From NCBI GenBank assembly GCA_036123635.1, contig JAZADL010000188.1:1-5877 (forward strand): a DNA stretch of 5,877 nucleotides, written 5' to 3'. The stretch's first letter is position 1; each line of letters begins with the position of its first letter. Of this stretch, positions 1 to 4,701 are shown in pieces. The DNA comes from UBA9410 sp036123635. Lineage in GTDB: Bacteria; Actinomycetota; Acidimicrobiia; Acidimicrobiales; MedAcidi-G1. The notes beneath the pieces are model-generated. The model was not told the origin of the DNA and did no database searches. It worked only from the letters and a program-made list of their open reading frames with translations. A program made the translations under genes and the position numbers.

Positions 1-886
1 CCACCAGACGAACGGCGTGGGGAACGACAAGGCCAACGAATCCGATAAGCCCGCTAACCGCCACAGCCGCTGCCGCACCCAGCGATGCCACAACCAGGAT
101 GGCTCGACGGGCAGCACGGGGTCGTAGGCCGAGCGTGCTGGCCTCCTCATCACCGACGGCCAAAACGTCCAGGGGGCCGATGGCTAGCACTAGGCCGACC
201 ACAGAAACCACGGCGTAGGGGAGCAGCAGTTGCACCTCGGTCCATCCGGCGGTCGACAGGCGACCCAGGATCCAGGCGAATATCTGCTGAAGGGTCTCGG
301 AGTTCCGCTGCTGGACGAAGGTCTGGATGGCCGTGAAGAAGTTGGCCACAGCCACCCCGGCCAAGATGAGGGTGGTCGGTGAGCCGATCTGCCCTCGCCG
401 GACACTCAAGGTACCGGCTGCCGCAACGGCCACTAGAGCCCCGGCAAAGGCGACCAGTGGGACGGGGTCCACGACACCGAGGACATCCCGGAGTTCGGCC
501 ACGATGGCGATGGTGGCGCCCAGGCCCGCCCCGGCAGCGATTCCCAGCAGGTAGGGGTCGGCTAATGGGTTCCGGAAAACACCTTGGTAAGCAGCCCCAG
601 ATCCAGCCAGCAGTGCTCCCACCAGCAGACCTAAGACCACTCGGGGTGCTCGAAGGTCCCAGACTATGGCCCGGTCGGCGGCTGACAAGGAGGAGTCGAC
701 CTCGAGGAGAGGGAGGTGGTCAAGGAGTTCGCGGACCACTTGTCCGAGGGGAATAGACACCGGCCCGCTAGCCACGCTGACCGCCGCGGAGATTAGGACT
801 GCACCAACCCCGGCTAGGAGCCAGCGGATCCCGAGAAGCGACTGCCCGCCACCCTCGGAGTTCAGTCGGTCTGCCTTGGAGGTCAT
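1..886 (-). CDS. btuC: BtuC/FecCD-family ABC transporter permease, 3' end cut off by the window edge
   Basis: This is an inner-membrane permease of the FecCD/BtuC family, which pairs with a BtuF-type binding protein and a BtuD-type ATPase to import corrinoids, haem or ferric siderophores. I translated the minus strand by hand: the frame is open from the ATG at 884-886 to base 1, giving 295 residues against a usual 330-350, so roughly the last 40-50 are outside the window. Family hallmarks are visible: LRAPRVVLGLLVGALLAGSG (about residues 78-97), then a Q followed by RNPLADP at 105-111 and a GA-rich stretch. Near the cut end lies SGLIGFVGLVVPHAVRL, the conserved block before the ATPase-coupling region. 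Long hydrophobic segments alternate with short polar loops throughout. It starts 19 nt after the btuF stop, so the two are almost certainly co-transcribed, although no strong Shine-Dalgarno precedes it. The riboswitch upstream of btuF points to cobalamin as substrate; the permease alone would not distinguish it from iron transporters. Confidence 0.93.
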   Translation of the reverse strand, partial: MTSKADRLNSEGGGQSLLGIRWLLAGVGAVLISAAVSVASGPVSIPLGQVVRELLDHLPLLEVDSSLSAADRAIVWDLRAPRVVLGLLVGALLAGSGAAYQGVFRNPLADPYLLGIAAGAGLGATIAIVAELRDVLGVVDPVPLVAFAGALVAVAAAGTLSVRRGQIGSPTTLILAGVAVANFFTAIQTFVQQRNSETLQQIFAWILGRLSTAGWTEVQLLLPYAVVSVVGLVLAIGPLDVLAVGDEEASTLGLRPRAARRAILVVASLGAAAAVAVSGLIGFVGLVVPHAVRLV

Positions 887-905
887 CGGGGGTATCTGGA
901 TCGGC

Positions 906-1784
906 TCAACTGATGGCGTTGACCGAGTCGACGATGACCCGGAGGAGATCGACGATCCGCGGTCCCCACCGGGAGGCCACATCGTCGTCCAACTCGACGA
1001 CGGCACCGTTGGTAACTGCAGTGAGTATCCCCCAACCCGGGCGCTCAGCCACCGTGGCCGCCGTCTGGCCACAGCATCTGGTATCCGCCAGGAAAATCAG
1101 ATCGGGGTCAGCGTCGAGGAGGTGCTCGGCCGACAGTTTCGGATACCCCCACGAGGCACCGTCTGGGTCAGCGGCATCGGCTGCATTGACCAACCCGGCT
1201 AAGGCGTAGATCTCACCGATGAACGTCGACGACGTCACCGTATAGAGGGTGTCATCCAACTCGTGGTAGTAGCTGAGCGGCTCATCGCGCTCCTGGACCG
1301 AAGCTGCCAGGGCGGCCATCTCGGTCTGCATGTCAGCCACGAGAGCGGCCGCCTCGTCGACATTGCCGGTAATGGCACCCAGAGCAGTGATCTGGTGGTA
1401 AGTGTCGGCCAGCGCGTACGCCGCACCCTGGAGAAGGGCGGTGACCCCAGCAGCTTCCAGGCCGGCCACTACGTCGCCCGGGTCGTAGGAGAGGACCACC
1501 AGGTCCGGGGCGAAGCCGAGGATTGCTTCGACATTGGGCTGGTAGCCACTCAAGTCGGTAGTTGGCGCTTCGGCGGGGTAGTTGGACATGGAGTCCACGG
1601 CTACGACAAGGTCCCCGGCGCCGATGGCGAACAGCATCTCGGTGGCCACCGTGGAGATAGACACGATGCGTTCCGGGCCGGCAGGCTCGACGGCGGCTGG
1701 GGTGCCGGACATAGCGTTGGAGGCCTCGGTGCCGCTGCAGGCGGTGAGGATGACCATCAGTGGGCCAAGGATCATGCGGGCCAT
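906..1784 (-). CDS. btuF: BtuF-like cobalamin ABC transporter substrate-binding lipoprotein
   Basis: This is a class III periplasmic-binding-protein-fold lipoprotein of 292 residues that should capture vitamin B12 outside the membrane and deliver it to the BtuC permease encoded just downstream. The N-terminus is a short lipoprotein signal ending in the lipobox LTAC (13-16), with Cys16 as the lipidation site. The mature domain opens with ERIVSISTVATEMLFAIGAG (38-57), typical of this family. Glu86 (in NVEAI) and Glu220 (in SAEHLL) sit where BtuF-type proteins carry the two lobe glutamates that dock onto the permease. The C-terminal block VASRWGPRIVDLL is also typical. The frame stays open up to 1931, but that extension overlaps the riboswitch and lacks a signal peptide. 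I therefore start at the ATG at 1782-1784, 10 nt after AGGAGG; the adjacent GTG at 1785-1787 has 7-nt spacing and is an equally good alternative. A Cys-Cys pair at 237-238 has unknown meaning. The B12 assignment rests mainly on the leader RNA. Confidence 0.93.
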   Translation of the reverse strand: MARMILGPLMVILTACSGTEASNAMSGTPAAVEPAGPERIVSISTVATEMLFAIGAGDLVVAVDSMSNYPAEAPTTDLSGYQPNVEAILGFAPDLVVLSYDPGDVVAGLEAAGVTALLQGAAYALADTYHQITALGAITGNVDEAAALVADMQTEMAALAASVQERDEPLSYYHELDDTLYTVTSSTFIGEIYALAGLVNAADAADPDGASWGYPKLSAEHLLDADPDLIFLADTRCCGQTAATVAERPGWGILTAVTNGAVVELDDDVASRWGPRIVDLLRVIVDSVNAIS

Positions 1785-1791
1785 CACGGTG

Positions 1792-1840
1792 GATCCTCCT
1801 GTCGTCGAGGAGGGATCGCCCGATCGACAGGACCGCTGTC
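1792..1840 (-). promoter_or_regulatory. Riboswitch expression platform: SD-sequestering hairpin with competing stems
   Basis: Between the aptamer and the btuF start, GATCCCTCCT (1808-1817) pairs with AGGAGGATC (1792-1800): nine base pairs with one bulged C (1814) and a CGACGAC loop, covering the whole Shine-Dalgarno. Two other stems compete for the same bases. TCCTGTCG (1825-1832) is perfectly complementary to CGACAGGA (1797-1804), and GACAG (1836-1840) can pair with CTGTC (1826-1830). No U-tract follows, so control of translation initiation is more likely than premature termination. The pairings are read directly from the sequence; the switching model is inference from known cobalamin riboswitches. 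Confidence 0.7.
1795..1800 (-). promoter_or_regulatory. Shine-Dalgarno of btuF, buried in a hairpin
   Basis: The minus strand reads AGGAGG here, a perfect Shine-Dalgarno, 7 nt before a GTG and 10 nt before an ATG. It fixes the btuF start near 1784-1787. All six bases are complementary to CCTCCT at 1808-1813 just upstream, which makes it the likely control point of the riboswitch. Confidence 0.85.
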
Positions 1841-1893
1841 CGTCGGCCAAACCGATTCCCTTGCCTCGAGGGTTTCTGGTTAGCGCGGTGGAA

Positions 1894-1983
1894 GCTGGTT
1901 CGGACTCGTCGTCGCCGGAAGGCGACGGCATTACCGCTGCGGGACAGTGCCGGAATCACACCGGACTTCGGTCTTCCGACCGC
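1894..1983 (-). ncRNA. Cobalamin (B12) riboswitch aptamer
   Basis: Read on the minus strand, the leader of btuF contains the hallmark conserved segments of the cobalamin riboswitch (Rfam RF00174 type) in the right order. GAAGTCCGGTGTGATTCCGG lies at 1950-1969. The B12-box-like GCACTG with CCCGCAGCGGTAA follows at 1931-1950. A variable hairpin comes next (CGTCGCC at 1921-1927 with GGCGACG at 1910-1916, TTCC loop). The closing segment GAGTCCGAACCAGC is at 1894-1907. The outer helix can form between GCGGTCGG (1976-1983) and CCGAACCAGC (1894-1903), with two single-base bulges. It should bind adenosylcobalamin or a related corrinoid and repress the downstream btuF-btuC genes. I assigned it from memory of the consensus; a covariance-model search would confirm the exact limits. 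Confidence 0.9.
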
Positions 1984-1989
1984 GTTGGG

Positions 1990-1995
1990 ATTGTA
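1990..1995 (-). promoter_or_regulatory. Candidate -10 element of the riboswitch-btuF transcript
   Basis: The minus strand reads TACAAT, one base off the -10 consensus. It lies 6-7 nt upstream of position 1983, where the aptamer's first helix begins, so transcription would start right at the riboswitch. No convincing -35 is seen; TTCGTT at 2015-2020 matches TTGACA at only three positions with 19-nt spacing. Such a promoter would overlap the last codons of csoR. Readthrough from csoR is an alternative source of the transcript. Confidence 0.45.
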
Positions 1996-2009
1996 TCGAG
2001 GGGGAGGTC

Positions 2010-2291
2010 CTACGAACGAAGGAGGCGCTGGATTGCCGCCACAACCTCCTCGACCGTTTCGTCGGCGGTGTCGCCCCCCTCCTGAACGGCCTCGCTCACG
2101 CAGTGTCGGATGTGTTCGTCTAGGAGGGCCACCCCGACACCCTGTAGTGCTTTGGTCACCGACGAGATCTGGGTCAGGACGTCGATGCAGTATGTGTCCT
2201 CGTTGACCAGGCGTTGGAGGCCACGGACCTGACCTTCGATTCGACGCAGCCGGACGAGGAAGTCGTCCTTGGAGGGAGAGTAGCCAACCAT
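2010..2291 (-). CDS. csoR: CsoR-type copper-sensing transcriptional repressor
   Basis: This is a 93-residue, all-helical DNA-binding repressor of the CsoR/RcnR (DUF156) family, which releases its operator on binding Cu(I). The conserved RLRRIEGQVRGLQRLV block (14-29) is followed by the copper ligands Cys35 (in TYCIDVL), His60 and Cys64 (in EHIRHC). These correspond to Cys36-His61-Cys65 of Mycobacterium tuberculosis CsoR. The second-shell Tyr is present at 34 and a Glu pair lies at 81-82. I chose the ATG at 2289-2291 because the protein then begins MVGYSPSKDDFL, at the usual distance from the first helix. The frame continues to a GTG at 2333, but that extension is proline/arginine-rich and reads through the presumed operator. 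There is no Shine-Dalgarno upstream, so the mRNA may be leaderless or nearly so. It is divergent from copA, its expected target. The metal could in principle be another thiophilic ion, but copA next door argues for copper. Confidence 0.93.
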   Translation of the reverse strand: MVGYSPSKDDFLVRLRRIEGQVRGLQRLVNEDTYCIDVLTQISSVTKALQGVGVALLDEHIRHCVSEAVQEGGDTADETVEEVVAAIQRLLRS

Positions 2292-2309
2292 AGGGGTAGG
2301 GGGTATGGT
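2287..2309. promoter_or_regulatory. Putative CsoR operator with back-to-back -10 elements
   Basis: A 6-bp perfect inverted repeat (ACCATA at 2287-2292, TATGGT at 2304-2309) flanks the G-tract core GGGGTAGGGGG. A/T-rich flanks around G runs are the form of known CsoR operators. It lies between csoR and copA. Its right arm reads TATGGT on the plus strand (2304-2309) and TACCAT on the minus strand (2305-2310), both matching the actinobacterial -10 pattern TANNNT. Repressor binding could therefore block both promoters. The left arm overlaps the csoR ATG. No clear -35 is seen in either direction. The site is visible; its function is inferred from context. Confidence 0.6.
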
Positions 2310-2354
2310 AGCGCGGCGAGGAGTGGACACCACGCCAGACGGATGGAACAGGTG

Positions 2355-4550
2355 ATGACGAGGACGATCGACCTGCCGATCGACGGGATGACCTGCGCCG
2401 GGTGTGCGGCCAGAATCGGCCGCGGGTTATCGGAACTTGATGGAGTGGCCGACGCCCAGGTCAACTTCGCCACTGAGCGGGCGACCATCTCCTACCAACC
2501 AGAGAAGGTGGATCCTGGGGCCTTTGACAAGGCCGTCCAGAGACTCGGCTACAAGGTGAAGGTCGAACCGTCGGTGGAGGGAGTCGTAGACGACCGTGAG
2601 GTGGACGGTTCCAACCAGCGGCTCATCCTGGCCGGCATCCTTACCGTTCCCGTCGCCCTGCTCTCCATGGTCCCGGCTCTGGACTTTCCGGGTGTCCAAT
2701 GGGTAATCGGCCTCTTGGCCACTCCGGTCGTGTGGGGGATCGGGTGGCCGTTCCACCGGGTAGCCATCCACAACCTCCGCCATCGGGCAACCACCATGGA
2801 CACCCTGGTCTCGATGGGAACAGTGGCCGCCTGGGCCTGGTCGGTTGTTGCTCTGGCCCTAGGGAGCGGCCACATCTACTTCGAGACCGCCACAGTCATC
2901 GTGGCCCTGATCCTGTTCGGCCGGTGGCTGGAGGCTCGGGCCCGTCGGCGTTCCGGGGACGCCCTCCGGGCACTAGCCGGCCTGAGTGTGAGGGAAGCCC
3001 GCCGTGAAAACGGGGTCCCGGTATCTGTCGATGACATCCGGGTCGGCATGCGGCTGGCAGTCCGCCCCGGTGAGAAGGTCCCGGTGGATGGTCGGGTACT
3101 GGATGGATCGTCCACTGTGGACGCCTCGATGATTACCGGGGAGCCGATGCCCGTAGTGGTGGGCGTCGGCGACGAGGTGGTCGGGGCCACCATCAACGGC
3201 AACGGCTCCCTGATCATCGAAGCCGTCCGTGTCGGTTCGGAAACAGTCTTGGCCCAGATCATGCGACTAGTCGAGCGGGCTCAGAGCTCAACCGCCCCCA
3301 TCCAGCGATTGGCCGACCGCATCTCGGCCGTGTTTGTCCCGACCATTCTCGGTGTGGCTCTGGCCACGGTGATCGTCTGGCTGCTAGCCGACGGGTCAGC
3401 AGGGGAGGCGTTCACGGCGGCCGTCGCCGTCCTCGTTATCGCCTGTCCGTGTGCCCTCGGCCTAGCCACGCCCACGGCGATCATGGTGGGCACCGGTCGG
3501 GGCGCCCAGCTTGGGGTGATCGTGAAGGGAGGCGAAGTACTGGAAGCCACCCGCCGGATTGACCATGTCGTCCTGGATAAGACAGGGACGGTCACCGAGG
3601 GACGGATGCGTCTCGAATCGGTGGTGGCGGTACCGGGAACTGATCCCGACCTCGTACTCCGTCGCGCCGCCTCGGTGGAGGCGGTCTCCGAGCACCCGGT
3701 TGCTACAGCAGTAGCTGCCGCCACTGCTGACCGCGACCCGATCGAAGGCTTCGAGAACCTCCCGGGCCTTGGTGTAAGGGCCGTGGTTGGCGACCAGCTG
3801 GTACTAGTCGGCCGCCGCCTACTTTTTGACGATGTCTCGATAGATCTGGACCGGGCCCTTGAGGATGCCGAGAATGCCGGACACACCGCCGTGGTAGTTG
3901 GCTGGGACAGAACGGCCCACGGTGTCCTGGTGGTGACCGATGAGGTCCGTTCCACTAGTGCTGAGGCGGTGGCCGGGCTCCGCGAACTGGGCCTAGAAGT
4001 GACATTGCTGACTGGCGACAATGAGCGCACAGCGCGGACGGTGGCGACGGCCGTCGGTATCGATCGGGTGGTGGCCGGGGTGTTGCCCGACGGCAAGGAG
4101 GCCGAGGTTCGAAGCCTCCAGGATGCCGGATCGGTGGTGGCCATGGTGGGAGACGGGATCAATGACGCACCGGCTCTGGCCCGGGCAGACCTGGGTATCG
4201 CCGTGGGCACCGGAACCGACGTGGCCATCGAGGCCTCGGACCTGACCGTGGTATCCGGCGACTTGCGGGTAGTGGTGGACGCCATCGCCCTGGCCCGTAG
4301 CACGCTGGCCACCATCAAGGGCAACCTGTTCTGGGCCTTCGCGTACAACGTGGCCGCTGTTCCGCTGGCCGCCGCTGGTGTGCTCAGCCCCATGGTCGCT
4401 GCGGGAGCAATGTCATTTTCGTCAGTGTTCGTAGTAGCCAACTCGCTGCGGCTGTACCGGTTTGCCGGCCATCGTAAGACGGAGGTCACTTACGCCCAGG
4501 GGCTTGGAAACGACCGTTTAGCCGAAAACGAGAGCGCCGCAGGTCGTTGA
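2355..4550 (+). CDS. copA: Cu(I)-exporting P1B-type ATPase CopA
   Basis: This is a 731-residue membrane ATPase that pumps cytosolic Cu(I) outward at the cost of ATP. A single N-terminal heavy-metal-associated domain carries GMTCAGC (11-17), with copper-binding Cys14 and Cys17. Membrane helices and the actuator domain follow, with TGEP at 261-264. The intramembrane metal site CPC is at 364-366 and the phosphorylated Asp408 is in DKTGT. Further on are the nucleotide-binding HP motif (447-448), TGDN (553-556) and the hinge GDGIND (599-604). Tyr664-Asn665 in the seventh and Met686 with SFSS in the eighth helix are the copper-specific P1B-1 signature, separating it from Zn/Cd pumps. A polar tail of about 30 residues ends the protein. 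I start at ATG 2355, which has a weak GGA 7 nt upstream; ATG 2343 (four residues longer) is possible, whereas extension to 2214 would run through the operator and csoR. Divergent csoR implies copper-induced expression. No copZ chaperone gene is visible. Confidence 0.96.
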   Translation: MTRTIDLPIDGMTCAGCAARIGRGLSELDGVADAQVNFATERATISYQPEKVDPGAFDKAVQRLGYKVKVEPSVEGVVDDREVDGSNQRLILAGILTVPVALLSMVPALDFPGVQWVIGLLATPVVWGIGWPFHRVAIHNLRHRATTMDTLVSMGTVAAWAWSVVALALGSGHIYFETATVIVALILFGRWLEARARRRSGDALRALAGLSVREARRENGVPVSVDDIRVGMRLAVRPGEKVPVDGRVLDGSSTVDASMITGEPMPVVVGVGDEVVGATINGNGSLIIEAVRVGSETVLAQIMRLVERAQSSTAPIQRLADRISAVFVPTILGVALATVIVWLLADGSAGEAFTAAVAVLVIACPCALGLATPTAIMVGTGRGAQLGVIVKGGEVLEATRRIDHVVLDKTGTVTEGRMRLESVVAVPGTDPDLVLRRAASVEAVSEHPVATAVAAATADRDPIEGFENLPGLGVRAVVGDQLVLVGRRLLFDDVSIDLDRALEDAENAGHTAVVVGWDRTAHGVLVVTDEVRSTSAEAVAGLRELGLEVTLLTGDNERTARTVATAVGIDRVVAGVLPDGKEAEVRSLQDAGSVVAMVGDGINDAPALARADLGIAVGTGTDVAIEASDLTVVSGDLRVVVDAIALARSTLATIKGNLFWAFAYNVAAVPLAAAGVLSPMVAAGAMSFSSVFVVANSLRLYRFAGHRKTEVTYAQGLGNDRLAENESAAGR

Positions 4551-4556
4551 CCTGCG
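4538..4556 (+). terminator. Hairpin over the copA stop codon, probable terminator without U-tract
   Basis: CGCAGGTC (4538-4545) and GACCTGCG (4549-4556) form a perfect 8-bp stem with a GTT loop, and the copA stop TGA (4548-4550) lies inside it. No T-run follows on either strand, so it would be a U-less terminator or an mRNA 3'-end stabiliser. Its place at the end of a gene facing a convergent neighbour supports a terminator role. Confidence 0.55.
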
Positions 4557-4564
4557 ACGTCACG

Positions 4565-4606
4565 TGGAGCTAGAGGGAATTGAACCCTCGACCTCTTCCA
4601 TGCCAT
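4565..4606 (-). other. 3' half of a tRNA-Ala(GGC): attachment-site-like remnant
   Basis: Read on the minus strand, this stretch matches the tRNA plan from the anticodon loop to the discriminator base. The anticodon loop ATGGCAT (4600-4606) has T33, anticodon GGC and A37. The 3' anticodon strand GGAAG is at 4595-4599 and the variable region AGGTC at 4590-4594. The T-arm is intact: GAGGG, TTCAATT, CCCTC (4573-4589). The 3' acceptor strand TAGCTCC (4566-4572) and A73 (4565) follow; no CCA is encoded. T70 in the acceptor would make the G3:U70 pair that marks alanine tRNAs. The match breaks at 4607: the 5' anticodon strand should be CTTCC but reads CATCG, and no D-arm or GGGGCTA acceptor strand follows. 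It is not a functional tRNA as it stands. Integrases that use tRNA genes leave exactly such 3' halves at the far end of the element. A rearranged tRNA pseudogene is the alternative. Confidence 0.6.
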
Positions 4607-4650
4607 CGATGGTACGGATCGACCAGCAAGGCTGTCGGAAGGACCTCTAG
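4603..4650. repeat. Palindrome and repeats next to the tRNA fragment
   Basis: CCATCGATGG at 4603-4612 is a perfect 10-bp palindrome centred on the point where tRNA similarity ends. GACCTCT occurs twice in direct orientation (4590-4596 and 4642-4648). CTAGAGG (4570-4576) and CCTCTAG (4644-4650) form a 7-bp inverted repeat bracketing the fragment. These are seen directly; whether they are integrase arm or core sites, folding elements or chance cannot be decided here. Confidence 0.4.
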
Positions 4651-4660
4651 GCTGCTGTCA

Positions 4661-4673
4661 GGGTGTGTCACCC
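4661..4673 (-). terminator. GC-rich hairpin downstream of sbcC, possible terminator
   Basis: GGGTG and CACCC form a 5-bp perfect stem with a 3-nt loop, 29 nt past the sbcC stop (4702-4704). No U-tract follows on the minus strand. It is a plausible weak or U-less terminator for the gene arriving from the right; the evidence is only position and symmetry. Confidence 0.4.
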
Positions 4674-4701
4674 CCGCGGCGGAACGACTGAATTCAACTT
4701 C

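Noticed and set aside
1263..1883. 206-codon open frame on the plus strand
   Set aside because: It is antisense to btuF and its leader, His/Gly/Arg-rich, and ignores the clear gene on the other strand.
1785..1931. N-terminal extension of the btuF reading frame to an upstream start at 1931
   Set aside because: It runs through the riboswitch aptamer and the Shine-Dalgarno, has no signal peptide and looks nothing like the family. A lipoprotein signal with lipobox starts at 1784, right after AGGAGG.
2292..2333. csoR extended to the GTG at 2333
   Set aside because: The extra 14 residues are proline/arginine-rich, unlike CsoR family N-termini, and the extension reads through the presumed operator. 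No Shine-Dalgarno supports it.
2214..2354. Upstream extension of copA to an ATG at 2214
   Set aside because: It would overlap csoR and the intergenic operator, and the extra residues do not resemble the CopA N-terminus. The metal-binding domain begins normally from 2355.
3281..4489. 402-codon open frame on the minus strand
   Set aside because: It is antisense to copA. Its Ser/Thr/Arg/Ala-rich composition is typical of GC-rich shadow frames, and it has no recognisable domain.
4661..4675. GGGGGTG as the 5' acceptor strand of a complete tRNA-Ala
   Set aside because: Against TAGCTCC it has a mismatch and two wobbles beyond the expected G3:U70, the spacing is too long, and no D-stem follows. The GGGTG/CACCC hairpin explains it better.
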